A stretch of DNA of 33,951 bases from Verrucomicrobiia bacterium (GCA_020439945.1 JAGRPB010000036.1:1-33951), one strand, 5' to 3'; shown: positions 17,270-26,307, numbered from the stretch's first letter. Notes: a model not told the origin generated them from the letters alone. Program-made: numbers and translations.

Positions 17270-20200
17270 ATGAAAACCCACCTGCATTCGCTCATTGCTT
17301 TCATCCTCGCCCTGGCGCCGCTCTCGGCGCAGGAAGAGGGATTCCAGTCGCTCTTCAACGGCAAGGATCTCACCGGCTGGGACGGTAATCCGGAACTCTG
17401 GACGGTCGAGGATGGCACCATCTCCGGCCGGACCAAGGGACCCGATCAACTGACCTACAACCAGTTTCTCATCTGGCGCGGCGGCACGGTGAAAAACTTC
17501 GAATTTCACGCCAAGATCCGTCAGGACGGCAACAATTCCGGAATCCAATACCGGTCGAAAGAGCTGCCCGAAAACGGGCAATGGTCGGTGGGTGGTTACC
17601 AGTGTGATGTGCATCCGAATCCTCCTTACAACGGGATGATCTATGAGGAGCGTGCGCGCGGCATCGTGGTCCAGAATGGTCAGAGTGTTGTGGCCGATCC
17701 GGATGGTCGGAGATGGTTGGTGGCAGAGCGGGATCCCGTCGCTGTCGATGGCACCCAGTGGCACGACTACACCATCATCGCGAAGGGCAACCACATCACC
17801 CACAAGATCGATGGCAAGGTCACCATCGAATTCTCCGACTACGATGAAAAGGCGCGTTCGCTCGAGGGCATCCTCGCTTTCCAGGTTCACCGCGGCCCCG
17901 CCATGGAGGTGCAGATCAAGGACGTGCGCCTCAAGGTTCTGCCCGATGGGGGTGTGACTCCTTTCGCCAAGGCCGACATTCCCTCCGACGCCCAGGAAGT
18001 CGGCAAGCCGAAGCCAAAACCAAAAGCGAAACCCGCACCCAAGGCGGCGGGCAAACCGCAGGCCAAGGCCATGCCGAATCAGAACGGAAAAGGCCAGGCC
18101 CAGGCGGCCGCAAAGGCGAAACCAAAACCGAAGCGTCCCCAGGAGGTCGGCCCGGCGATCGGCGAGAACAAGGCCACCCCGGTGGATCGGATCAAGGCGC
18201 TCGACGGCTTCCAGGTGGAACTGCTCTATTCGGTGCCCGGCGGAGAACAAGGTTCCTGGGTGGCGCTCTGCCACGACGACCAAGGCCGGATCTACGCGAG
18301 CGATCAGTATGGCGACCTCTACCGCTTCAATCCGCCCGCTCCCGGCCAGGCCCTGAAGCCCGCGGATGTGAAAAAGGTGCCGATCAATATCCGCGCCATC
18401 AACGGGATGGTCTTCGCCTTCGGCGCTCTCTATGCGGGCGTCAATGACTACGAACAGAAGGCCCAGAGCGGGCTCTATCGGATCACGGATTCGGACGGGA
18501 ATGACGAGTTGGACAAGATCGAGTTGCTGAAGGCGTTTGATTCCAAGAGCGATCATGGAGTCCACGCAGTGATGCCGACGCCGGACGGCAAGTCGCTCTA
18601 TCTCATCACGGGAAACAACGCCATCATCGACGGCGGTCCCTACGAAGGCACGGCGAAGGATTCCCCTGTGCCCAAGGTCTGGGGCGACGACCACCTGCTG
18701 CCTCGCATGCCCGATGGCCGTGGCCATAACCGCAGCGTGCTCGCGCCTGGAGGCATCGTCTATCGCGTTGATCCCGACGGGAAGAACTTCGAGATCTTCG
18801 CTTCCGGCTTTCGCAACATCTACGACGGCGGCGTCAATCGTGATGGCGAACTCTTCGCGTATGACGCCGACATGGAATACGATTTCAACACGCCCTGGTA
18901 TCGGCCGACGCGGGTGGTTCATGTCGTCAGCGGGGCCGAATTCGGCTGGCGCAACGGGGCCGGCAAGTATCCCGAGTTTTACCCCGTCAGCCTTCCGGCG
19001 GCGGTCAATATCGGACCCGGCTCGCCGACCGGGGCCATGTTCGGTTATGGCGCCAAGTTTCCCGCGAAATACCAGGAAGCCTTTTACGCCTTCGACTGGA
19101 GCTGGGGCAAGGTCTACGCCATTCACCTGACCCGGGACGGCGCCAGCTACACCGGCACCAAGGAGGAATTCCTCACCGGAGCCCCTTTGCCGGTGACCGA
19201 TGCCATCATTCATCCAAAGGACGGCGCCATGTATTTCGCCATCGGCGGACGCCGGGTCCAGTCGGGGCTCTATCGCGTGACTTACGCGGGTGACGAGGAC
19301 ACCTCGCCAATTCCTGCGGCTTCCTCGGAGCCGTCGTCGCTAGTCCAGCTTCGCCACGATTTGGAAAAGTTTCATGGGAAAGCCGATCCCAAGGCCATCG
19401 AGGCTGCCTGGCCGCATCTCGATCACGACGACCGCTTTGTCGCCTGGGCGGCCCGGGTCGCTGTCGAGCATCAGCCCGTCGACGAGTGGAAGGAGAAAGC
19501 CCTCGCCGAAACCGAGCCCGGTAAACGCATTCCCGCGCTGATGGCGCTGGCGCGGGTGGCCGGTGTTTGCCCGAGTCATCGACCCGAAGATTTCGCGGGA
19601 GCCGATACCGGCCTGCGCGACCGCATCCTCGGTTCCCTCCTCGAGCTGGATTACGCGAAGCTCGGCCACGGGGAGCGCCTGGGTTTCGTCCGCACGATCG
19701 AGATCGTGCTGCATCGTTTCGGCGATCCCGAACCAGTGCTCATCGATGCGATCGTGGCAAAGCTCGATCCTTCCTATCCGGCGGACAGCTTCGAGGAAAA
19801 CTGGCTGCTCACCGAAACGCTTGCCTATCTCCAGGATCCGAACGCGGCCGCCAAGGGAATGGCGCTGATCGCCTCGGCCGAGAGCCAGGAGCCGCAGATG
19901 GAATACGCTCGCAGCCTGCGTTTTCTGAAAACCGGGTGGACACCCGGATTGCGGAAGCAGCAGTTGAACTGGTTCCTGAAAGCCGCCAACTACCGGGGCG
20001 GGGCCAGCTTCGAGAAATTCATCGAGTTCATCCGCAACGACACCCTCGCCACTTACACCGACGCGGAGAAAAAGGAGCACGCCGAACTCATCGCGAAGAA
20101 GCCGGAACGGAAATCGGCCATCGAAAACTTGGGCGCCATCTTCGCCGGCCGTGCCCCGACGATGTGGACGCTGGAGGAACTCAGTGCCGCCGCCGAGACG

Positions 20201-20659
20201 GGCTTGAAGAGCCGCGATTTCGAGAACGGTCGCAAGATGTTTTCCGCCGCCGCCTGCTACGCCTGTCACCGGTTCGGCAACGCCGGTGGCATGACCGGAC
20301 CGGATCTCACCGGCGCTGGTGGGCGATACAGCCCGAACGACTTTCTCGATCAAATCATCAACCCGAGCAAAGTGATCAGCGATCAGTTCGCGCCCATCGT
20401 GGTCACGAAAAACGACGGCACGATGATCACCGGTGTGGTGGTGAACCTGAGTGGCGACAATGTCACTCTCAACACCGATCTCTCCGATCCCAACCAGCGC
20501 GAAAATGTCGACCGCAAGGAAGTGAAGAGCATCGAACTGTCCAAGGTGTCGCCCATGCCGCCGATGTTGCTGGCGATGTTGAAGAAAGAGGAGATCCTCG
20601 ACCTCGTCGCCTACGTGCTGAGCGGCGGCGATCGTGCGAACGAGATGTTCGCGAAGTGA
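17270..20659 (+). CDS. Exported DUF1080 / membrane-dehydrogenase / heme-c fusion
   Basis: A 1129-residue modular protein. A signal peptide (1-21, MKTHLHSLIAFILALAPLSA) is followed by a DUF1080 domain, now called 3-keto-disaccharide hydrolase (about 25-230: FQSLFNGKDLTGW, NSGIQYRSK, GYQCDVHPNPPYNGMIYEE, HKIDGK). A Lys/Pro/Ala-rich linker (about 245-290) leads to a propeller of the PVC 'membrane-bound dehydrogenase' type (about 300-680: GSWVALCHDDQGRIYASDQYGDLYRF, GFRNIYDGGVNRDGELFAYDADMEYD), then HEAT-like helices (about 690-960) and a C-terminal cytochrome c domain with C996-Y-A-C999-H1000 and the GGMTGPDLTGAGGRY segment of the PVC heme-binding family. It likely acts in the periplasm, combining sugar oxidation or electron transfer with glycosidic cleavage. 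Similar fusions are known in Planctomycetes and Verrucomicrobia; the natural substrate is not. ATG 17270 was chosen over 17240, which overlaps the predicted -10 box. Confidence 0.9.
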   Translation: MKTHLHSLIAFILALAPLSAQEEGFQSLFNGKDLTGWDGNPELWTVEDGTISGRTKGPDQLTYNQFLIWRGGTVKNFEFHAKIRQDGNNSGIQYRSKELPENGQWSVGGYQCDVHPNPPYNGMIYEERARGIVVQNGQSVVADPDGRRWLVAERDPVAVDGTQWHDYTIIAKGNHITHKIDGKVTIEFSDYDEKARSLEGILAFQVHRGPAMEVQIKDVRLKVLPDGGVTPFAKADIPSDAQEVGKPKPKPKAKPAPKAAGKPQAKAMPNQNGKGQAQAAAKAKPKPKRPQEVGPAIGENKATPVDRIKALDGFQVELLYSVPGGEQGSWVALCHDDQGRIYASDQYGDLYRFNPPAPGQALKPADVKKVPINIRAINGMVFAFGALYAGVNDYEQKAQSGLYRITDSDGNDELDKIELLKAFDSKSDHGVHAVMPTPDGKSLYLITGNNAIIDGGPYEGTAKDSPVPKVWGDDHLLPRMPDGRGHNRSVLAPGGIVYRVDPDGKNFEIFASGFRNIYDGGVNRDGELFAYDADMEYDFNTPWYRPTRVVHVVSGAEFGWRNGAGKYPEFYPVSLPAAVNIGPGSPTGAMFGYGAKFPAKYQEAFYAFDWSWGKVYAIHLTRDGASYTGTKEEFLTGAPLPVTDAIIHPKDGAMYFAIGGRRVQSGLYRVTYAGDEDTSPIPAASSEPSSLVQLRHDLEKFHGKADPKAIEAAWPHLDHDDRFVAWAARVAVEHQPVDEWKEKALAETEPGKRIPALMALARVAGVCPSHRPEDFAGADTGLRDRILGSLLELDYAKLGHGERLGFVRTIEIVLHRFGDPEPVLIDAIVAKLDPSYPADSFEENWLLTETLAYLQDPNAAAKGMALIASAESQEPQMEYARSLRFLKTGWTPGLRKQQLNWFLKAANYRGGASFEKFIEFIRNDTLATYTDAEKKEHAELIAKKPERKSAIENLGAIFAGRAPTMWTLEELSAAAETGLKSRDFENGRKMFSAAACYACHRFGNAGGMTGPDLTGAGGRYSPNDFLDQIINPSKVISDQFAPIVVTKNDGTMITGVVVNLSGDNVTLNTDLSDPNQRENVDRKEVKSIELSKVSPMPPMLLAMLKKEEILDLVAYVLSGGDRANEMFAK

Positions 20660-20688
20660 GCTGAAGTAGATCTAAAGTCAGTCATTCA

Positions 20689-20717
20689 ACAGGGTCAGGT
20701 CCGCGACCTGACCCTGT
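20689..20717. repeat. Perfect 12-bp stem-loop, terminator or REP-like
   Basis: Bases 20689-20700 are the exact reverse complement of 20706-20717, with a 5-base loop (CCGCG). It lies 29 bases after the heme-c gene's stop. The stem is strong, but no T-tract follows, so it may be a repetitive extragenic palindrome rather than a simple intrinsic terminator. Confidence 0.6.
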
Positions 20718-20749
20718 CTGGTCGAGGCGCGGTTGCGCGCAGGCGGGGA

Positions 20750-20778
20750 TTGATTTGATCTTCGGTCTTCCCTAGGAT
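20750..20778 (+). promoter_or_regulatory. Candidate promoter of the molybdoenzyme gene
   Basis: TTGATT at 20750-20755 and TAGGAT at 20773-20778 are separated by 17 bases. The predicted start near 20785 gives a leader of about 17 bases before the ATG at 20802. Prediction only. Confidence 0.4.
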
Positions 20779-20801
20779 GGCCGGGTTCGCCCTCGTAGAC
20801 G

Positions 20802-22094
20802 ATGACTTCCTCTCGGCAGATATCCGGCCAACTCGCCAGCGAGATCAGCAGGCGTCGCTTCGCCAAATCGGCGGTCGGCATGGTCGCTTCCGCGATGGGG
20901 GCGTCTCAGGTTGGCGGTCAGGATCAGGCTGGCTCGGTCTCGGTCTCGGTCGAGGGCGTCGTCAGTCCGCATCCTTTCCTGACGCCGGCGGAGGATTTCT
21001 ACACGGTCGCGCGCGGCAATCCGAAGCCGCACACCTTGCAGGGACAGGCGCTGATCGACGCGAGGATGACGCCGGAAACCTGGCGGCTGGAAATTGCGCC
21101 CGACGGTTTCAGCGAACCGCCCGACATCAAGGAATCCGCCAAGGCGGAGAAGTCACTCACTCTCGCTGATGGAACCGCGCTCGATCTGCCCGCGCTGGAG
21201 AAGCTCGGTGAAACGCACGGGGTGAAATACCTCAAGGCGATGCAGTGCCTCAACATCGCGGAGCCGCTGGGCCAGGGCTTGTGGGAAGGCGTGCCGCTGC
21301 GCGATGTGCTCCGGCTCTGCGGCAAACTGGAAAACGTGCGCCGGATCTACTACCTGGGGTTTCATAACCACGATCCGAAGCAGATTTTCCAATCATCGGT
21401 CAGCTACACGCAGGCGATGGAGACGCCACCGGGAGAGTTGCCGGCCTTCCTCGCCTATCGACTGAACGGCGAGCCGATCCCGCCGGTGCGGGGCGGTCCG
21501 GTACGAATGATCGTGCCGTGGGCGCATGGCTTCAAATCGATCAAGTGGCTCCAGCAGATCTACCTGACCAACGATTACCGAACCAACGATACCTACGCGC
21601 TCAAGAACAACGATCCCGAGTCCTACCTCAAGACCGCGGCCTACGTGGATGATGGGCCGGAGTCTTCGCCGGCGGGCAAACCGGTCACGATCGTGGGGCG
21701 GGTCATTTCCGGTCTGTCGGGTTTTCAACGGCTGGAGACCTTCCTGCGGACCGGTTTGAAGGAAGGCGACCGGCGGCTTGGGGACGATGAGTTGCGGGAA
21801 GCGACCTGGGAGACCGCGGATATCCTGCCACCGCCGAACTGGAAGCTGGTGCTTCCCGAGGGCGTGGCTTCCCGGGACTTGCTTGGGTTTGATCCGAAGA
21901 CCGGCGATCCACTTTCCTGGCCGACCCGCTACGGCATGGCGTCGTGGGTGGTGACGATGAACGGTTTGAAACCGGGGCGATACGAACTCTACGCCCGAAC
22001 GATCGACCACAACGGCGATGCCCAACCCGAGCCGCGTCCGATGCGGAAGGCGGGCAAAAACGAGATCCAGTCACACCGCTTCGAGGTGGTGTGA
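20802..22094 (+). CDS. Tat-exported sulfite-oxidase-like molybdopterin oxidoreductase
   Basis: A 430-residue protein with a twin-arginine signal (S16-R-R-R-F-A-K22, then a hydrophobic stretch), so it is exported folded, as expected for a molybdopterin enzyme. The body resembles the sulfite oxidase / SorA / SoxC / YedY superfamily: a molybdenum-ligand cysteine candidate at C149 (YLKAMQCLNIAEP), then WEGVPLRDVL and the GGPVRMIVPWAHGFKSIKWL segment that closes the Mo-binding domain. A C-terminal dimerisation-type domain follows (VTIVGRVISGLSGFQRLE onwards to HRFEVV). It is divergent: the usual C-A-G-N-x-R around the cysteine reads C-L-N-I-A-E and the following GAIGNA stretch is missing, so sulfite may not be the substrate. 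The Mo ligand is an inference from family position. No partner cytochrome is adjacent, although the preceding gene encodes a cytochrome c domain. Confidence 0.85.
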   Translation: MTSSRQISGQLASEISRRRFAKSAVGMVASAMGASQVGGQDQAGSVSVSVEGVVSPHPFLTPAEDFYTVARGNPKPHTLQGQALIDARMTPETWRLEIAPDGFSEPPDIKESAKAEKSLTLADGTALDLPALEKLGETHGVKYLKAMQCLNIAEPLGQGLWEGVPLRDVLRLCGKLENVRRIYYLGFHNHDPKQIFQSSVSYTQAMETPPGELPAFLAYRLNGEPIPPVRGGPVRMIVPWAHGFKSIKWLQQIYLTNDYRTNDTYALKNNDPESYLKTAAYVDDGPESSPAGKPVTIVGRVISGLSGFQRLETFLRTGLKEGDRRLGDDELREATWETADILPPPNWKLVLPEGVASRDLLGFDPKTGDPLSWPTRYGMASWVVTMNGLKPGRYELYARTIDHNGDAQPEPRPMRKAGKNEIQSHRFEVV

Positions 22095-22113
22095 GGGGCC
22101 GCGAATGCGGCGC

Positions 22114-22143
22114 TTGGGGAAACGATCGGTTTTGTCCTATGCT
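22114..22143 (+). promoter_or_regulatory. Candidate promoter of the methyltransferase/PQQ-propeller gene
   Basis: TTGGGG at 22114-22119 and TATGCT at 22138-22143 lie 18 bases apart, the same spacing as proposed for the gene at 17270. The leader to ATG 22173 would be about 23 bases. Prediction only. Confidence 0.3.
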
Positions 22144-22172
22144 CGGGACTGATTTTGATTCGCGGTTGTCCC

Positions 22173-25100
22173 ATGAAGACGTTTTCCCCTACTTTTTTCG
22201 TTACCTTCGGTTTGGCCGTGGCCAGCCTCCACGCCCAGAATGGCGAGGCGCAAAAGCTTCTCGATTTGACCACGACCACCGGTGGACTGGTGGTTCACGT
22301 CGGTTGCGGTGACGGGGCGCTCGCGGCTTCGTTGGCGGAAGCTCGCGATTCGCTGGTCGTGCAGGGGCTGGAGACGGACGCGGCAAAGGTGGTGGCGGCC
22401 CGTGGGCGGTTCAGGGAGAGCGAAAGCGGCGCGACCCGACTTTCGGCGGAACTCTGGAATGCCGAATCGGGACGCCTTCCCTTTGCGGAAAACCTGGTGA
22501 ACCTCCTCATCGTTTCCGAGGGCGTTTCGATCGCCGACGACGAGGTGATGCGCGTGCTGCGGCCCGGCGGCAGCGTGGCCCGTGCGAGTGGGGGCGGTTG
22601 GAAAACGGAAACGAAACCGGAGGCGTCGACGAAGCGCGATTGGACGCATTACGAATACAACGCCTCGAATAACATGGTGGGAGAGGATCCGGACTGTGGA
22701 TTGCCCCGACGTTTTCAGTGGGCGGGCAAGCCCTTGTGGACCACCTCGCACGAAAACATGAGCAGCGTGAACGCGATGGTGAGCGCGAAAGGGCGCGTCT
22801 TTGCCATCGTCGACGAGGGACCGCGAGCCTCGGTCCAGTTGCCGGCCGATTGGGAATTGGTCGCCCGCGACGGCTACAACGGAGTCGTGCTCTGGAAAAA
22901 ACCGATGACCCAGTGGCTGACGCGGTTCTGGCCGTGGAAGAGCGGTCCTGCCCAGATGCCGCGCAAGCTGGTGGCGGTGGGCGATCGGGTTTACGCCCCG
23001 CTCGATATCAATGGCCCGTTGATCCAGTTCGATGCCGCTACCGGCGAGGAACTGCGGGTCTATGACGGAACGGCGGCGGCCGAAGAGATCGTCTATCTCG
23101 ATGGCGTGGTGCTGGTGGTGGCGAATCCCGACCCATCGAATCAAGCCGAACTGGAGGAGGAACGCCGCAAGCGTCGGAATTTTTCCTACGATGGACGGGA
23201 CCATGTGGTGATCGATCACGGCAAGGCCAAGCGCGTGGTCGCCATCGAGGCGGAGAGCGGTAAACAACTCTGGGAGCGTCTCGGACCCAAGGTGGCACCG
23301 CTCTCGCTGGGGGCACGCGATGGCAGGGTGGTTTACCATGATGGTCAGCAGATCGTCTGTCTCGACCTGAAAACGGGCGAGGAGAAATGGAAATCCGAAA
23401 GCATTCCGGAGCCCCTGACCATGATCGCCGAGGAATCACCGACCCTGGTGATCGGCGAAAATGCGGTCTTCTACGCCCGCGCCCAGAAGATGACCGCGGT
23501 GTCCTTCGAAGACGGGCACACTCTGTGGAGATCGGCTTGGCCGACGGACGATTACCGCAGCCCGGTGACCGTGATGCTGATGCACGACAAGGTGTGGTCG
23601 ATGAACGTGACATCGGCCAAAGCGCCGGGCACCTTCACGGGACGCGATCCGCTGACTGGCCAGATCGAGACCCAGTTCGATCTGCCGCCTTTCCAGGGCA
23701 TCGGTCACCACCGCTGCTACAAGGCGAAGGCGAGTGGGGATTTCGTCCTGCTGTCGCGCTCCGGAGTCGAGTACGTGAATCCCGACACGCAATCCTACGC
23801 CGAGAATCACTGGATTCGCGGCGCCTGCCTCTACGGCATCATGCCGGCGAACGGCATGCTCTACTCCACCCCGCATGCCTGTGCCTGCTACATCAAGGGC
23901 AAGTTGAACGGTTTCACCGCGATGACCCCGGGACCGACGACGCCATCGCTCCCTCCGATGAAGGACGAGAGTCCGCACGAGAAAGGCGGCGCCTGGCCGG
24001 CGAAATCGGGGGTGGCCAACGCGGCGGGAGATTGGCCGACCTACCGTCACGACGTGGAACGGACCGGGGGAACGGACACGGCGGTGAAACCGGAATTGAA
24101 GCAGAGCTGGAAATCGGTGCTCGGTGGCGACCTCAGCAGTATCACGGTCGCGGAAGGCAAGGTGTTCGTCTCGCAGCGGGATCGCAACACGGTGCTGGCG
24201 CTCGATGCGGAAACGGGCGACGTCGCCTGGCGGTTCACCGCGGGGGGCATGGTCGATTCCCCGCCGACCGTGGATAGCGGCTTTGTCTTTTTCGGTAGCG
24301 CCGATGGCTGTGTCTACAGCCTGCGGGCTGCGGATGGCGCTCTCGCCTGGCGCACTCGGGCGGCGCCCGGGGAACGTCAGGTCATCGCCTACGGTCGTGT
24401 CGAATCGGCCTGGCCGGTCAACGGCAGCGCGCTGGTGCAGGATGGCGCCGTCTACGCGGCGGCGGGTCGATCGTCCTTCCTCGACGGCGGAATCACCATG
24501 GTGAAGATCGATCAGGAAAGCGGCAAGATCATCGGGAGCTACACGGTTTACGACTTCGACAGCGAAGGCAAACAACCTCCGTTGACGGGTTCCTTCGACA
24601 TGGAGGGTGCCCTGCCCGATATCCTGTCCGGTGATGGCAAGCAGGTCTACATGCGGCACCTCGGATTCGATCAGGAGACGCTGTCGCCCGGCGAACCGGC
24701 GCCGCACGCGTTTTCACCGACTGGATTTCTCGACGACAATTGGTGGCATCGCACCTACTGGGTCTACGGCGACGACACCAAGGGTGGCTATGGCGGCTGG
24801 TGGCAGAAAGCGAATCAGCTGCCGGCGGGCCGCCTGCTCGTGTTCGACCAGGACAAGGTCTACGCCTTCGGCCGGTCATTCTATGCCGGGATGAATTCGG
24901 CTCAGTTCAGTCGGGGAGAAAAATATATTCTCTACGCCTCCGAAAAGCGGGCCGGACCCGATCCCGACTATTCGATCGCCAATCAGGAGCGGCGGCGGAA
25001 CGGGGATCTGGGTATCGATTGGGAACAATTCCGGACCACGCCGATCCAGTGGCAGGAGGAGATCCCGTTCCACGTGCGTGCGATGGCGCGTGCCGGATCG

Positions 25101-26015
25101 ACGGTTTTCGCGGCGGGTCCCTACGGCGACGCGGTGCGATCGATGGAATCCTTCGAGGGCAAGCGCGGAGGACGAATCGGGGCCGCCGACACCAACAGCG
25201 GCGAGATGTTGGCGAGTTACGCGGTCGATTCGATCCCGGTGTTCGACGGCCTGGTGGCGGCGAACGGCAGCCTGTTTATGGCGATGAAAGACGGCAGCGT
25301 TCGGCGTTTCGGCGCGGCGGGACAGGAACTGCCTTCGACGCTTGGTGAACCGGTGGAAATCATCCACGAAGAACTCGAAGAGAGCGACGAAGCCTATCGC
25401 AAGGAGTGGATGGAAAAACTCGGAAGAAACCCGGACGGTGGAAACGATGGAAAGCGTGGCGGGAAGAACACGGATGCCCGTCGACCGCTGAAAGGGAAGG
25501 ATCGGTCGGCAGAGTTCGACACCGTGACCGATGGCAAGGTCGTGGCTTCGGAGCTGGGTTACCGCCTGGGCGCTGATCCGCAAAAGGTGGGACTGGCGCT
25601 TCAGGAATTGGATCAACCCGTCACCGGAAAGGCGAGCTGGCATTTCCAGATGCAGGGGCCCGCTGAGTTCGGACAACCGGCCTATTATCGGAACGGGTTC
25701 CTCGTTTTCGGCGATGGCGCGGAGGAGGCGAAACTGGTGAAAGCGGGCATCCAGTTCGTCCAGGGGAAAGCCGTGGTTTTCGAAGGAGCGCCTCCGGGCA
25801 AAGGGGTCAAGAGAGCCGATGTGACGGGTGACGTCGATCGCGTTTTCGAGGTGAACGTGGCCGTCGATCTCGAAAAGCAGGAGGTCGTCCTGGAGATCGG
25901 CGGGAAGAAGATCACGCGGCCTCTCACCGAGAAGCTGGCGAAGATTTCCCACGCGGGATTCGCGACCTGGAATGCGGTGACCGATTTCTCACCGTTGGAG
26001 CGGGTGGGGGATTGA
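22173..26015 (+). CDS. Exported methyltransferase-domain / PQQ-like beta-propeller fusion
   Basis: A 1280-residue protein. A signal peptide (1-21, ending ASLHA) precedes a class I methyltransferase-type domain (about 35-145) with the SAM-loop motif VVHVGCGDG at 40-48, an acidic strand-2 position (LETDAAK), LPFAENLVNLLIV and MRVLRPGG. Then come PQQ/quinoprotein-like propeller blades: DAATGEELR, EAESGKQLWE, DLKTGEEKWKSE, DAETGDVAWRF and SLRAADGALAW are the recurrent blade-end motif. Residues 568-575 hold a C570-A-C572 motif inside HACACY. A second propeller half runs to about 1060, followed by a linker and a C-terminal lectin-like beta-sandwich (about 1115-1270). ATG 22173 is chosen over an in-frame TTG at 22155. 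A methyltransferase fold behind a signal peptide is odd because SAM is cytoplasmic; the domain may be structural or bind another ligand. The fusion occurs in PVC bacteria, with role unknown. Confidence 0.87.
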   Translation: MKTFSPTFFVTFGLAVASLHAQNGEAQKLLDLTTTTGGLVVHVGCGDGALAASLAEARDSLVVQGLETDAAKVVAARGRFRESESGATRLSAELWNAESGRLPFAENLVNLLIVSEGVSIADDEVMRVLRPGGSVARASGGGWKTETKPEASTKRDWTHYEYNASNNMVGEDPDCGLPRRFQWAGKPLWTTSHENMSSVNAMVSAKGRVFAIVDEGPRASVQLPADWELVARDGYNGVVLWKKPMTQWLTRFWPWKSGPAQMPRKLVAVGDRVYAPLDINGPLIQFDAATGEELRVYDGTAAAEEIVYLDGVVLVVANPDPSNQAELEEERRKRRNFSYDGRDHVVIDHGKAKRVVAIEAESGKQLWERLGPKVAPLSLGARDGRVVYHDGQQIVCLDLKTGEEKWKSESIPEPLTMIAEESPTLVIGENAVFYARAQKMTAVSFEDGHTLWRSAWPTDDYRSPVTVMLMHDKVWSMNVTSAKAPGTFTGRDPLTGQIETQFDLPPFQGIGHHRCYKAKASGDFVLLSRSGVEYVNPDTQSYAENHWIRGACLYGIMPANGMLYSTPHACACYIKGKLNGFTAMTPGPTTPSLPPMKDESPHEKGGAWPAKSGVANAAGDWPTYRHDVERTGGTDTAVKPELKQSWKSVLGGDLSSITVAEGKVFVSQRDRNTVLALDAETGDVAWRFTAGGMVDSPPTVDSGFVFFGSADGCVYSLRAADGALAWRTRAAPGERQVIAYGRVESAWPVNGSALVQDGAVYAAAGRSSFLDGGITMVKIDQESGKIIGSYTVYDFDSEGKQPPLTGSFDMEGALPDILSGDGKQVYMRHLGFDQETLSPGEPAPHAFSPTGFLDDNWWHRTYWVYGDDTKGGYGGWWQKANQLPAGRLLVFDQDKVYAFGRSFYAGMNSAQFSRGEKYILYASEKRAGPDPDYSIANQERRRNGDLGIDWEQFRTTPIQWQEEIPFHVRAMARAGSTVFAAGPYGDAVRSMESFEGKRGGRIGAADTNSGEMLASYAVDSIPVFDGLVAANGSLFMAMKDGSVRRFGAAGQELPSTLGEPVEIIHEELEESDEAYRKEWMEKLGRNPDGGNDGKRGGKNTDARRPLKGKDRSAEFDTVTDGKVVASELGYRLGADPQKVGLALQELDQPVTGKASWHFQMQGPAEFGQPAYYRNGFLVFGDGAEEAKLVKAGIQFVQGKAVVFEGAPPGKGVKRADVTGDVDRVFEVNVAVDLEKQEVVLEIGGKKITRPLTEKLAKISHAGFATWNAVTDFSPLERVGD

Positions 26016-26307
26016 CGGGTCCCTTTTGAGGTCGGTTGCGATCGCAGGATCGACTCGGCTTGTCGGGTTTTCGGAGCGTCTTGGCTGAACCAGCGGCGCG
26101 CGAATCCGATGCGTCGCTTGGGATTGATTCCAAGCAAAGCCGTAACCACGTCCGCTTCTTGGGTTCCCATGGCAAAATCCCACGGTTTTCGCCGCCAAAA
26201 GATTTCAAAGATGAGAAAAATGGCATTTCTAATACCGAAAACTGCGATTTTTCTTGTTTTTATGACCAATTCCGATAATTTTGAGTCAGTTCCCACCCGT
26301 TCTGACC
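26016..26307. other. 292-base intergenic stretch with an AT-rich regulatory segment
   Basis: No convincing gene is present. The first half is ordinary GC-rich sequence. From about 26190 to 26285 the DNA is strikingly AT-rich, which stands out in this genome and is typical of a terminator or promoter region. It contains the stem-loop at 26215-26253 and a GATAAT hexamer at 26274-26279 that may be the -10 box of the pseudopilin gene; no good -35 at standard spacing was found. Confidence 0.5.
26215..26253 (+). terminator. Candidate AT-rich intrinsic terminator
   Basis: GAAAAATGGCA at 26215-26225 pairs with TGCGATTTTTC at 26243-26253 (10 of 11 pairs), and an inner TTTC/GAAA can extend the stem. 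It is followed by TTGTTTTT. It lies 200 bases beyond the stop at 26015, so it may end that transcript, but the stem is AT-rich and weak. Confidence 0.3.

Noticed and set aside
17123..19213. Nearly 700-codon minus-strand open frame opposite the DUF1080/heme-c gene
   Set aside because: Same reason: composition is arginine- and histidine-rich without domain motifs, while the plus strand shows an unbroken multidomain protein.
22137..25952. Several long minus-strand open frames opposite the methyltransferase/propeller gene
   Set aside because: They are antisense to well-supported propeller repeats and contain no motifs of their own.
26036..26278. Small protein gene in the gap before the pseudopilin gene
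   Set aside because: Short open frames exist on both strands, but none has a ribosome site, recognisable motif or consistent codon pattern, and the 3' half is AT-rich regulatory-type sequence.
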